A DNA stretch of 59,330 nucleotides from Ectocarpus siliculosus (lineage: Eukaryota; Sar; Phaeophyceae; Ectocarpales; Ectocarpaceae): the NCBI GenBank assembly GCA_000310025.1, contig FN649726.1:709977-769306 (forward strand). Direction: 5' to 3'. The notes under the pieces were generated by a model that did no database searches, was not told the origin of the DNA, and was given only the letters and a program-made list of their open reading frames with translations. This document shows, piece by piece, positions 49,401 through 59,164 of the stretch (positions are counted from its first letter, which is position 1; each line of letters opens with the position of its first letter). The translations under genes were made by a program, and so were the position numbers.

Positions 49401-51425
49401 ACAAGAGAGCGATTAGCTGCACATAGGTTGAGAAACCATGCTGTATCACACGGATACTGCCGCTGGCATGGAATCCTAATTCTCCAATCGCTGCTCTTCT
49501 ACAGCTGCTGGTGGTGGCAAGAGAAGGCCTGAGTCGAAACACCTACAAACGCGTAGATACCACAGATTGTCAAAAGGAAAACAGGACAGATGAGCGTAAA
49601 CAAAATCACATCACGGTACGTGCCTTCAAAAAAGCTTTGGTGGCTTACCGGAAGAGTCGGTGATGGTGCAAAATACTTGGTCATCGTTCTCCTCGGGAGG
49701 TATGTGCACGTCAGACATCACCGCCGGCACCTGTCACCAAAAGCAGGGGTCGGAAACAGCGGTATGTATCATCGGGTGCATTACTGTTACGGGGTATCGT
49801 ACGTTGCCCTTGTACCTGATCTGGGCGAACTTCTGTTTTGAGCCGTCAAAATACTACCACGGGGGTGGTGTTGTGGGCTTTGGTGTGTGATCCCACGTGG
49901 GTGTGGCACTGTACTCGTGAGGACCGGTCTTCGCGAGATGAATAAGTTTATGAGGAAACAGAACAGGGAGGGGGGACGCAGACCGTATTCCCTATCCCTA
50001 ACTCTTAACTCAGCTTCCCCGATTTTATGCTTTATCCAACATATTTACTTAATCGAAAAAACCTACGAAGGCCACTGACTCGTGAACACGGTAGTGGGAG
50101 GGTTAACGCCTCTTCTACCTTCCCCACTTCCAGCATGAAAGCCATACTACTGCTGTGCCATTTTTTTTTTTTTTTGCCCGACAACTCCATCCCGAAGCGC
50201 ACGCCAGTCAAGCTCTCGAAATTGCTTCCCTTTCTCCGATTAGACCAACGACTGTCGTGCTATCTCGAACGGCTAGTCGTTCTGTGACTGCAGGTATTTT
50301 TCTATACAAGAGGGGAGGGGGGCGGGGGACGGGCTACGCTGGATTGCTTGCCCTTCCCGTTGAACTGCTTCGGAGACACTATTGCGGCAGAGTCAACACT
50401 AGCAACTCAGCATCATGTCCAATCCCTGAAAGGATACCCAAATACTTGTGGATGTAGCACAGCGGGACAACACAAGACGGGTCGCGGTAAACCCCAACGA
50501 GCACGCCATCATATGCATAGCGAGGGGAACAGCAGTCATCTTAGGCACCAACCCCAAGTACAAGTTTATATATGACGCTCCCCCTCCTCTGTTCAACAGA
50601 ACATCAACGCGAGTCATTGCCGTGCACAGAGAGCACAAGCACAAGGTATATCGAAGACCTTTACTGCAGCCGTATCGCTGGTTGCGCCCCCTGGATAGTA
50701 CTACCGAATTTACATATTAGCTGGAAGGTTCTGTAAACCAAACGTAACCGTGACTTGAAGTGCCAGAAGGCCTCACACCCCCTCGCCTAGCTGAACCACA
50801 TGGAAGCCCCCAAACAAACTGCTATTATTATAGTGTTTTATGTACTTTTCCCAAAAAACTCCGACGGTCCCCTGCCAAAAACCCTGCAGCAGCCTATCTC
50901 CTTAGAGGAGAGGCCTACACCGCCCCGCCTGCTCATCCTCCGTTGTTGCGCTCAAACAGCAGACAGCAGACAGCAGACACACCTACCTCGTGAGCGAAGT
51001 TCCTCGCGATGAGTGTACCGATGAACGTGGACTTGCCAACTCCATCTGCACCCAGGCACGGGCAGGTAGGTAGGTATGCATGCCCGTGCACACGTTTTCC
51101 ACAGGATCGGCACGGCAGCAGCCGGGCAACGTAATTGTTGGCGGCGGTGATGGAACAGGGCGTAGGCGAAACGATGAACGTCAAACGTTAGAAAGAGCGC
51201 AAGAGAGCAACTTGATGTGTGCGCGAAAACACGCGTCAAGCAAAGCGGGGGGAAAGGGATGTGCCCTTATTAGTCTAAGTGAGATCGAGGAATAATGTAA
51301 AGTGAGGCACCAACGCTCGATTGCAGTCATGATCGAGTTCTTCCTTCCGGATGGAGTCGATTGCTCCTGGATGTGCTGTGACCGAGGCAAAGCTGATTGG
51401 TCTCCGACGGGAGTTTACATATTTT

Positions 51426-51456
<31 letters not shown>

Positions 51457-51611
51457 TATTGGTCGCGTGCTGTCTCTCTCGTGTGTGCTGCGTTTCAGAG
51501 GTCTGTTGATCCGGCCGTTCCACAGCAGTCCAAAACAGACAAACAATACATCGAAGGCTTTCTTTCTTGCTCACCGTCGCCGCAAACCAGAATCCTGACA
51601 TGGTCTTTCAT
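35630..51611 (-). CDS. MIRO: Mitochondrial Rho GTPase Miro (RHOT/Gem1 family), at least 20 exons
   Basis: Miro is an outer-membrane GTPase controlling mitochondrial transport and ER contacts. Exons: 51611-51575, 51045-50987, 49730-49649, 49320-49181, 48875-48783, 47115-47050, 46664-46590, 45801-45640, 44579-44445, 44014-43901, 43308-43183, 42919-42707, 42016-41840, 40175-40092, 38543-38412, 38030-37953, 37219-37121, 36520-36472, 36131-36097, 35977-35630. All joins keep phase: 2304 nt, 767 residues. GTPase 1 has MKDHVRILVCGD then GVGKST, RNKMD (G4) and ECSS (G5). EF-hand 1 is canonical (DVDRDGLLRNDE). EF-hand 2 is degenerate around GGDGLDAS. The link VFSVIPDPTCAPW and ALTAEGWIAHWQM fit the family. 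GTPase 2 has VFVLGSRGCGKSRLIKGL and CDLALLVFDPSSRESIDF, but VSCESSRG replaces the usual AAKxD. The anchor is KIYIAVAALAVAAGLVYAV, followed by an unusually long tail. Human Miro has about 620-650 residues. Confidence 0.95.
39500..39985 (-). other. Open low-complexity stretch in a Miro intron, possible optional exon
   Basis: A continuous minus-strand frame of about 150 codons runs through a Ser/Gly/acidic-rich region (GGGSAGGGGGGGVSGG, EEDWEMVAEAEVPETCCGF). A good acceptor (ACATATTTTGCAG) stands at its start, but its phase does not match the preceding Miro exon in this frame. The Miro model is in frame without it, so it is left out. Confidence 0.3.
42545..42693 (+). mobile_element. SINE-like element with (CAA)n tail, fullest copy
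   Basis: It begins near GGGTAAGTTAGACTGTGACC, continues with CAATCGACCGCGCCAAG, GACTAGTACGGAGAGATCAA and GAGATCGGAACGGTCTTCAG, and ends in about 13 CAA units. The copy at 43745-43868 aligns along the whole length. It lies antisense in Miro intron 12, close to the exon 12 donor. Confidence 0.8.
43452..43497. repeat. (AGC)n microsatellite
   Basis: About 15 uninterrupted AGC units in Miro intron 10. The surrounding Ala-like codons are not part of any supported exon. Confidence 0.95.
43543..43563. repeat. (CT)n microsatellite
   Basis: About ten CT units in Miro intron 10. Confidence 0.9.
43745..43868 (+). mobile_element. SINE-like element with short (CAA)n tail
   Basis: It aligns with 42545-42693: GGGTAAGTTAGCCTGAGACC, GAATCGACCGCGTCAAGCG, ACTAGTACGAACAGA, GGAACGGTTATTAACGTCAAGA, then only about five CAA units. 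It is about 1.2 kb from its sister copy, in the same orientation, and lies just downstream of Miro exon 10. Confidence 0.8.
44135..44300 (+). mobile_element. SINE-like element with LINE-type 3' tail, copy 2
   Basis: It matches 22085-22277 almost throughout: CATGCGACTCGCCAAATGCC, GAGAGCCTGGTCCGGTGAGA, GGCTTTGTAGGGATGCGAGG, GGTCTAACGACTACGGCATG and CTATGAGCCCCCTCCCCCCCC. It is antisense in Miro intron 9. Confidence 0.85.
44964..44995. repeat. (CT)n microsatellite
   Basis: A CT run of about 30 bp in Miro intron 8. Confidence 0.9.
45193..45405. mobile_element. MITE family 2, diverged copy
   Basis: The left end has TACACCCCGTGGTGCGATTT and CAAAGCTCGACTAC. The right end is the imperfect complement (GAAGCTTTGAAAATCATTCC, GGGGGTGCGGTACCTTACCC). 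The ends match family 2 at 11173 and 46328 but are more diverged. It lies in Miro intron 8. Confidence 0.7.
46328..46539. mobile_element. MITE family 2, well-preserved copy
   Basis: The left end is TGACACAAGATATCACCCCC, then GATCGATTTTGAAAGCTCG. The right end is AGCTTTGAAAAATCGGTCCA followed by GGGTGTGTGATATCTTACGTCA. It lies in Miro intron 7, 50 bp from exon 7. Confidence 0.85.
47293..47365. repeat. (GGGA)n, (TA)n and (GA)n compound microsatellite
   Basis: About eleven GGGA units are followed by a short TA run and a GA run. It lies in Miro intron 5. Confidence 0.92.
47847..48110. repeat. Dispersed repeat, paired with 57765-58030
   Basis: Shared segments include GCACCAGAAATTGGACGAGA, the CACGCCTCCTTTG region and AGCCAAAACGGCAGGC with AACAAGGTC. 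The same order occurs at 57765-58030. No coding content. It lies in Miro intron 5. Confidence 0.75.
48085..48525. mobile_element. MITE family 3, rearranged copy
   Basis: The right part (48330-48520) matches 58175-58362: GGTTTACGGTCCGTGGCGGT, GAGGCTGCTGCGACCTTCGA, TATTTCAGCTCCAGCAGCAA. The left end (ACATTCTACTGATATCACCA) is a diverged form of the same terminus. The left inverted arm is largely missing, and an 11-G run lies inside. Confidence 0.6.
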
Positions 51612-52349
51612 GGTCTCGCTCTCAGGCACGCACACAGCAGCTTGTGCGCGCCTACAGCAACAGCAGTGAGTGATACGAGGCAAGGGCCCGCGGGGGCTCC
51701 GTGTATGTTTCTACATCCCACGTCCCGTTCATTCAATATCTTATACGACACCCCCATATCTTCCAATCCTATCCACAATAATCGTGTCCCAAGCTCTTTC
51801 TGATGCGACCGGCGGGACGTACATGTGTTTCATCATGCTTGGTCTCGAACGTTGTTGCAATCTCTAACGTGTTTGGCGTCGTCCGAGGAGACGTTATAGA
51901 TTTTCTCTAATCTGTTCCCTCCGCGTAATTCCTGTGTCACTTCAACTTCAACGTACAGAACCTACTACTGCACCTGGTAGACATTACGGCAGTAGACTAT
52001 GTAAAATCGCCCTACATAATTTTCAAGTGCTTCGTACCGAACAAGGAAATGCCCAGGTTTTTAGTGGCGTCGGGTTGATGCTGCGGAATACCCTCATCCA
52101 AGCCATCGCGTCCGAGGCCCAACTACAGTTTTGCGGTCAATAATAATAGTTTCGCTCGACTTTGTGGGGTGATCTAATGTGCTGTTGGTGTGCTTCAAAA
52201 AGCGCACTAGCCATTGAGGTGTGGGGGGTTTCCACAAAAAAGACTTGAATGATTTGCGTTAACGAATTCAATTTACAGCAGTGGCCACGATTAGGGCTCT
52301 ACCCTTATCTGATCTCTATACGTGCAGTCCAATCAGATCATACAGCAGT
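51612..52349. other. Upstream region of Miro
   Basis: This must contain the Miro promoter and 5' UTR, transcribed leftwards from here. A CAG-rich stretch precedes the ATG. I see no gene in it and no obvious TATA box. It ends at the MITE at 52350. Confidence 0.5.
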
Positions 52350-52573
52350 ACCGTAAGAAGAGTCGGAGAGATGGCGTCCCCGTGTTAGCATTTTTGTATA
52401 GCGTATTTCGCCACAACCAGGAGGGTACCACTGCCGAGAAGGGTAGTTTTGGAAATATCTCGTCGAGGGCTTTCCTGAGAGGCATCGGTTGGTGTTCGCA
52501 CCCTCCTAGATGTGGGGAAATACGCTACAAGAAAACGCTAACACGGGGGTGCCATCTCTCCGACTCATACGGT
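52350..52573. mobile_element. MITE family 1, second copy
   Basis: A 224-bp element begins CCGTAAGAAGAGTCGGAGAG and ends in the complement (ATCTCTCCGACTCATACGG), with TA on both sides. The interior (CCACTGCCGAGAAGGGTAGT, ATATCTCGTCGAGGGCTTTC, GCACCCTCCTAGATGTGG) is clearly related to the copy at 7450-7670. Confidence 0.9.
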
Positions 52574-54800
52574 ACACCCGGCCGATCTGTAGAGACAAAC
52601 AATTTTGACCCTTAGAATCAGTTCCTTATTCCGTCGCCACACCGTCGAGCACAAGGGTGCTCGATGTACGATGTCTTTCGTACTTTCTTTACAGCATTTG
52701 AGCCCAGTGTTCTCTTTCGGCAGATTATTGTAGACAGCAGATTGTTTCCGTCATGTACTACATACAGCGGCAACGGGCCAGCCTTGCATGCTGTACATAC
52801 AAACAATCCCCTCCCCCCCTTGGCATGTGCCACGCAAAGACTCACTGCGATGGCATGCGTGAGTGTTTGTTGCACAGCACCCCCAAAAGGGCAGTGCTTC
52901 ACCAGCCAATGAGTACTTTCGGTGGTGGGCAGAGGATATTATGCTCGTCGTATTGCGCATGTGCTCTGGGTGCCGAGGAAAACAAAAAATCTACAAGACT
53001 CTCACACCGGCGTACGAAGATCTCAGATCTCGCAAATCAAGCGACAACGCAGCCATGCGTTTGCTCTACCCAAAAAGGAAACCTCTCGGGCAAATCACTT
53101 CGAAAACGTGGCCGGTCTCTCGACCAAAAGACCAACCCAATTTCCCGCCACGACGCAACCATCACCACGGAGGAGCAGTATTTCACCATTCGAACCGACA
53201 CCGCCATTGTCCCGAGAACGGAAGACATAATAACTGCTTCCCCTCGTCTTTTCGTCTTTTCCGACAGAGCCTGGAAAAAAAGGCGGTCCCCTTTTCAGAG
53301 GAACCCGAAATATGGATTGCCTTTTCCTCTCTATTACAGTATCCCATCAACACTTGTATATCACGAAACCGCGCGCTTCTACACAACACACGATTACCGT
53401 ACGGCATGCGGCACGGAGTACAAGCGCAAGAGAAGCAAGACATCACCCCTTCGTACCGGAATACGACTACATGTATTCGAGAAGCTTTGGACACTTTTAC
53501 CTTACCGGAAAAATGCAAGAAATAGTATTCCCAGAAGATGTCAAAACAGCAGTCTCTCCGTCTACCGTAGTGCTCACGAACGGCAACTCAACAACTATTA
53601 CCGCAAAGTGCGTCGTGTCACTATGGGGTCGACCGATTTAGATCACAACGAAGCACACGTCGAGGGCCTGGACCAGGCGATAGGCGCCAGCTTTGTTTGG
53701 GTACAGCAACTTCATCGGAGGCCGGAAGAACCTCGCTCGCCATGCCCATTCCCCCCCCCCCCTCCCCCTGGAGACTCCGTAGATACATGCTCTGCCGATT
53801 GGAAGGAGAAATAGTTGTTCGTCCTCCTGTACGCAGCCGAAAAACGAGGGAGGGGGGGGGGTGCTGACGTTGATACATGATCTGTTTCGCGGCTCCGGGG
53901 GGGGAGGAAGCAATATCTGAACGGGTGGCCGTCCGGCATGAGAGGATGGCACCAGAACCAAACATGTAGCTTCGAGAAAAAACAACGAGCCAGGTTGTTA
54001 GCAGGAAGACGGGTCGGGTCGAGATAGCCCGGCGGACAAGCTTGGCACCAGGAAAAGGCAGAGGGCGGGAATGCGTTCGTTTTTTCGTCACAATAGTTGC
54101 ACGAAAAGGACGTGACGTGTTGGGAGGGGGAGTATGCAGGAGGACATGATTCCATGGGTCCATCGGGTTCTGGTAAGCGCTTGGCGCCGTGGGGTGCCGA
54201 ATGTGCCAGAAATGAAACCGCGTTCACCCACGAGAGTCAAAAGCAAGAGAGCGTGTAGCTGTTGACCGAAGTTTGATACTACTCTCTACTCCCCACGCCC
54301 AAAGCTTCTGGCTCGTACTTTGCCGCAGTACGACGCGAAAAGGCGAGGAATCAAGTGGCTCCAATGTGAGCCTTGCCCGCCCAAGTCTTGCTGTGCCGCT
54401 GGGTGTCGAACGACTCCGGGAAAAGTTGTGTATGCAAAATGCAATAATAAGGAATCAACGTGAGATCGACGAACCGGTGGCTCCATGTGTTTCTCACATC
54501 CATTTGCTGAGACATGTGGCTCGTGTTTTTTGGACGGACGTGTACGCATATCGCGATCAAAAGCAAGGCCACCGCTAGGTGAATCTGCTGAGTATCTTGA
54601 GTTCCCCAAGGGTTGAGGCTGTAGGGCGTTTCGAGCGTCGAGAAAGAAGGTTCACACTTGTTATCCTTGCGGGAAAAAAAGAAGGCTGACAAAGCACCCT
54701 CAGCCAACGCTGTGCGCTTGTCAGTGCGCGCCGCCACCAACGATGAGCATGTGACGACCGGCCACGTCTCCCTCCAAAACCCAAGAGGGCAAGAGGGGTA
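52574..54800. other. Region with overlapping open frames, no gene recognised
   Basis: A 353-codon plus-strand frame (52753-53814) starts at an ATG. A second plus frame of 220 codons (52863-53525) overlaps it, and a third frame (53312-53641) contains the natural-looking PEYDYMYSRSFGHFYLTGKM. No domain is recognisable, and low stop density in several frames at once argues against any one being real. A decayed mobile-element gene is possible. Confidence 0.3.
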
Positions 54801-55708
54801 CCGTATTAGTCGGAGAGATGGCACCGGGGTGCGCAAAAAAGTACAAGAACGGCATGATTTAATTCGATTTACGCACCGGGGTCGGGTGCGATGCAATCTC
54901 ACCGACCCCCAAATCCAAGATTGAGCTCCTTTTCGGCTGCCGGAACGAGGTACATGTGCGTACCTTTTGCACGTGGGGACGGTGTCAACGGAGCGCCACT
55001 CCTGTCCTGTAGGTACGCATGCATGGTCGCGGTTCACGCGGGATGCCAGTTGTTTTCATTTTTCAACTGGTCTCGAAGTTGCCAACCGTACACTCAACCA
55101 AACACACAACGTGCAAGCCTCACCCTGCCCACCTTGCACAACACGAATCTATTGTACTGCTGCGTACGTGCTGGTATCCGTAGAGGAAGACCGAAACGAA
55201 AGCGGAAGACAGCCTGATACCGTGTTTACCGGTGCCTCAGATGGAAACCAGATCGTTTGTTGTCCGTGTCACGCCATAGCCAAACTCGACTTCAAACACA
55301 GACCACTCGCTGCACGGAAAGCGGCTACGTATATGTTGCCGTTACCGGTGTGCTTCCAACCAGCAACAACGGTACCTACACGTGTGGTTCACTGATAATA
55401 GCATTGTCAACAGTGTGTGCAGACGACCGCGTGTGTGCGTGGGTATGTTTACACTGGTATCAATACTATGGTACTGGTCGGGGAGATGGCACCGGGGGGC
55501 GTGCATACAGTATCTGTGTGTATTTCATCGGGGGGGGTGGCACCGGTCGGAGAGATCGCACCGGGGTGCCTTGAAAAAATTATACGAAATGATTTACTAC
55601 ATTTCCGCACCGGGGTCGGAGAGATGGCACCGGGGTGTGATAAAAAAACCGAGGAACAAACATTTAAAAAAACGATCGCACCCAGTGCCATCTCTCCGAC
55701 TATTACGG
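54801..55708. mobile_element. Composite MITE family 1 element with repeated terminal modules
   Basis: The left end CCGTATTAGTCGGAGAGATG and the right end (CATCTCTCCGACTATTACGG) form terminal inverted repeats about 900 bp apart. The module GTCGGAGAGATGGCACCGGG recurs inside at about 55476, 55545 and 55610. The terminal sequence matches the outer end of the copy at 52350. Confidence 0.75.
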
Positions 55709-55889
55709 CACGTCGTTTTCGGACTTTCACCTACAAGCTTTTTGTTCCGCTTACGCGGTAACCGCCACGATTGAAAAGAGGGTCGGCAAAATATAGAATG
55801 CTCTTCGGGCGAGACCTCCTGCACAAAACTCGACGAAAATGGCATCCACTCTGGTGGACAACGCCGGTTTGGGACAAGGGGTGGAATGG

Positions 55890-56725
55890 ATGGTGGCCGC
55901 CAAGAGGTGGAAGTTGTCCCGCAAGGCACACACCAGGGCCTAGTCCGGAGACAGGCGAACAAAGTATCGCCAACGCCAACACAAGGGAAACGCACGAGCG
56001 TCGCAGGGAGCCTTTACCGACGAGGTGATGGTTACAAGAGGCAGCCAGCAGTTTCCACCGCGACGGCCTGCACCCCCAAGTGGGCACGAGGCCCCTTCAC
56101 AGGACGTTGTGAACGTGATATCGCTTGGGGCTTCACCGTCAGGATCAACGGGCGGCGAAGTGAACGTCAGCGGTCGGTCGCAGCCTCGGATATGAAACCG
56201 TTTCACTTCAGGCCACGAGAGCTACAGCAAGAGTTTGCAGACGGCTGCGTCCACGTCGTCTCGGTCAGCTGAGCTTGGTCTCGCCAATAACACTGTGTAG
56301 CAGCGCTATGCAGAGGTATTGGCGAGACCCAACTCAGCTGACCAGATGACGTGGACGCAGCCGTTTGCCAACTCTTGGTGTAGCTCTTGTGGCCTGAAGT
56401 GAAACGGTTCCATGTCCGAGGCTGCGGCCGACCGCTGCCGCCCGTTGATCCTGACGGTGAAGCCGAAGCGTTCTCGACATCACGGTTCGCAACTTCCCAC
56501 GGGGCCTGTGAAGTGGCCTCGTGCCGACTTGGGGGGTGAAGGCCGTCGCGGTGGAAACTGCTGGCTGCCTCTTGTAACCATCACCTTGCCGCCAAACAGT
56601 GGCCCGTGCTCCCGGCGACGCTCGTGCATTTTTTTGTGTTCGTGTTGGCGATCCGTTGTTCGCCTGTCTCCGGGGGGGCTTGGCGTACAATACCTCGCGG
56701 GACATCTGCCGCCTATTTGCTGATG
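55890..56725. repeat. Large foldback (inverted repeat), arms about 370-400 bp
   Basis: The left arm (at least 55916-56289) and right arm (56317-56702) are imperfect inverted copies around a 27-bp spacer. Matching blocks include GGTTACAAGAGGCAGCCAGC, CAGTTTCCACCGCGACGGCC, TGACGGTGAAGCC with its complement, and TTGGTCTCGCCAATA at the loop. Confidence 0.88.
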
Positions 56726-56829
56726 GCCTTTCTTTCTCTTTCTCGGCACTTGTAGTTTGCAGTCGGCCCCCTCGCGCACAATTCCGCCGCAACGATTTGG
56801 AAAACGATTTGGAAAACAGATTTCCACGT

Positions 56830-57115
56830 CCGCCTTGATCATTGTTGTGATTCAAACCTACAACGGGAGTACCTTGACCGCGACCCATGTTTGCAGGGCC
56901 ATCAACCACTACTTTCGATCGGGCGTGTGTGCTTCGTACGGTCAGACCCATTGTTCTGGTTCTGATTGTGAACCTGCCGAAACAACCCTCCCCTAACCGA
57001 ATCGCATGCGGATCTAACTCATATCCAACAGACAAGTTTCGACCCGCCCCTGTGTCCAGGAAAGCCACGCACCTTGGAGATGTCTCACACGGCGACCGAG
57101 CTGTAGTCCACCTGC
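56830..57115 (-). pseudogene. Retropepsin-like fragment of an LTR retroelement
   Basis: The minus-strand frame reads CVAFLDTGAGRNLSVGYELD. This has the DTGA active-site triad of retroviral-type aspartic proteases, preceded by the usual hydrophobic strand. There is no intact gag or reverse transcriptase in reach, and the frame runs into the foldback repeat. One motif only, so the call is tentative. Confidence 0.45.
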
Positions 57116-57119
57116 CTCT

Positions 57120-57764
57120 AGCTCAAGAAGCTGGGGTTGTTCATCGCCATCCACCTCACGCCCTGCAGCGAGAAAAACGGGCGTTAGGTGCATCAAAGTA
57201 CCGTAAAATATGGAATATTTTTTACTCGCATTCGTGGCGGTCTCAAAAGGTAGGGGGGCGATCGTTGCACGAAAAAATAAATAAGCGAAGAAACGTCTCC
57301 CCGGGCGATTTCGGAAATGGGCAAGAGCAAGGAAACCGCTTGAGGGTTGGTGAATCTCACAGGTCTGTTGCGCACCTGAAGAATTTATGGCGTGACTCGC
57401 ATGGTTGTAGCCAGGAGTACCGAGGTGGTGCTCGAGTTGTAGATGCCAAGGACCTGCCATTTTTTGGATGGGAGCCAGAACAACAACAAAAGCAACAAGA
57501 GCAGCAACAGCACCGGTTCAGACGACCTCCTCCACGTCCGCTGCGAGGTTCATCGGAGTCAACGTTGCTTGTCCATCCCCGTCCGCACTCGGGTAATAAC
57601 GTACCCAGTTGCCTGTCGATACCGTGATTTCTACGTACTACTGACGTACTTCAAATTAGAACACGCAGCTTTAGTACGTGGCGGTGTTACGAACACATCG
57701 CCCGTGTATCGCACTTAAGGGGGAGCAGAAGACGAAATTTGATGTTGACTAATTCCGAAAACAA
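57120..57764. other. No gene recognised
   Basis: A plus-strand open frame crosses this stretch (to 57627), but it lacks any known domain and its Gln-rich end comes from a CAA/CAG run near 57480. It is probably retroelement debris. Confidence 0.35.
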
Positions 57765-58002
57765 ACGCAAGAGCACCAGAAACTGCACAACAGCAGACAC
57801 ACCCGACCAGTCGGAAGGCACTGCGCAATACAGAAATAGTTGATTCTCGCACAGGGCAGCAGTAGAGGCTGCTCAAAAAATACATTTCACGCGTCTACCT
57901 CCACACGCCTCCTTTGCAATAAAGATAAAGTTCACACCGTACCAAATTCTAGTCAAAAGAGCCAAAACGGAAGGCTCTCAAACAAGGTCAGTTTTGAGGG
58001 TT
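57765..58002. repeat. Dispersed repeat, paired with 47847-48110
   Basis: It aligns with the Miro-intron copy over about 240 bp (GAGCACCAGAAACTGCA, CTACCTCCACACGCCTCCTT, AGCCAAAACGGAAGGC). In both places it directly precedes a family 3 MITE, so the two may be one larger unit. Confidence 0.75.
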
Positions 58003-58368
58003 AGGTGGCGCATTCTATTGTCATCAGTAGAGGACATCATGAAGAGGCGTCGTGCGTGCTGGCACGTTCAGGTTTGCTACTGGAGCTGAAATATCGAAGG
58101 TCGCAGCAGCCTCTGAAAACGGTCCGAAATCTGCGCCGGCACCATTAATATTTAGCAACTGCTGACACGTCAGGGGTTTACGGTCCGTGGCGGTGAGCAC
58201 GGGTGTAACAAACGTTCAATGCCGCTTGGTTCCGGCGCAGATTTCGGACCGTTTTCAGAGGCTGCAGCGACCTTCGATATTTCAGCTCCAGTAGCAAACC
58301 TGAACGTGCCAGCACGCACGACGCCTCTTCATGGCGGCCTCTACTGATGACAATAGAATGTGCCACAT
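58003..58368. mobile_element. MITE family 3 with very long inverted repeats
   Basis: The left arm starts GTGGCGCATTCTATTGTCAT and the right arm ends in its complement (ATGACAATAGAATGTGCCAC). The arms are about 130-150 bp and share GAGGCGTCGTGCGTGCTGGC, AGCTGAAATATCGAAGGTCG and AAACGGTCCGAAATCTGCGC. It is non-coding. Confidence 0.85.
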
Positions 58369-58399
58369 AATAACTCTGGCGGGAAGGTTGTTTTCTTTC

Positions 58400-58520
58400 T
58401 TTGTACCCATGTATCCCCGGGTTTCCGCCGAGGCGTCGGCGCTTCGGGGTTCTTTGCGGGAGGGGGGTTACACCCTTGTATCCCCGGGTTTTCTGCCGAG
58501 GCCTCGGTGCTTTGGCGTCC
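58400..58520. repeat. Tandem duplication of about 60 bp
   Basis: TGTATCCCCGGGTTT, then CTGCCGAGG or CCGCCGAGG and a TCGGCGCTT/TCGGTGCTT block, occurs twice in a row at about 58407 and 58477. Confidence 0.8.
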
Positions 58521-59009
58521 CGCTCTCGCATGAAGTGCATCACCACTGGCGTTGCTGGCGCTGTGGAGCTGTGGAGATCCCCGAGAGATGGCAGACACCC
58601 CGCACACGACAGGCGGGTCATCTTCGCAATCTTCGCATGCATACCCCAGGAGCAGCCGCTATTATAGCCCGCCAGTCGCCCGTGTGGCGGATTGGTCCAG
58701 TTAAAAAAAAAACTAGAACAAGAAGACCAAGGCTACGAGTAGATTTGCGAGACTATGTTCCCCTGTTGCGCAGTGCCAGAGGAGGCGGCAAGGGCAAGTT
58801 TGCAAGGCAGGTGGTTCAATGTGAAAGCTGGTCAATGGCCTGTTCTAATTGAATTGGAATGGTTTCGAGCTTTGATCGATGATACCACTAAATATATACT
58901 GTAACTACTATACGACTCTTCTTGTACACTCTTGGTAGATATTAGGCGCTACGCGAACTAGGCTACTTGTTTCCGTGTGTTCCTGTAGTATTTAGCACTG
59001 CTGGGTGAA

Positions 59010-59038
59010 CATGGGCTGCGGCATCGATGACGAGGAGG
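59010..59038 (+). CDS. Possible first exon encoding a myristoylated N-terminus
   Basis: An ATG in good context (GTGAACATGG) opens MGCGIDDEE, followed by a GAG|GTAGAT donor. A Gly at position 2 and Cys at position 3 resemble dual-acylation signals. Nothing downstream in the window can confirm it. Confidence 0.2.
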
Positions 59039-59164
59039 TAGATGCAGAACGGGTAACGAGCGTGAGGCACGTTTGTTTGTTTGCCATCCATCTACTACTA
59101 CTGCAACCTCATAGTAAATTTTGACGATTCCTGGATTCAGGGTAACTTTTCGAATTTCTTCGCC

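Noticed and set aside
52753-53814. A 353-codon open frame as a confident gene
   Set aside because: Other plus frames are open at the same place and none shows a recognisable domain. It is kept only as a low-confidence region.
56887-57627. A 246-codon plus-strand open frame as a gene
   Set aside because: No domain or start context; it overlaps the minus-strand DTGA protease fragment and ends in a CAA/CAG run.
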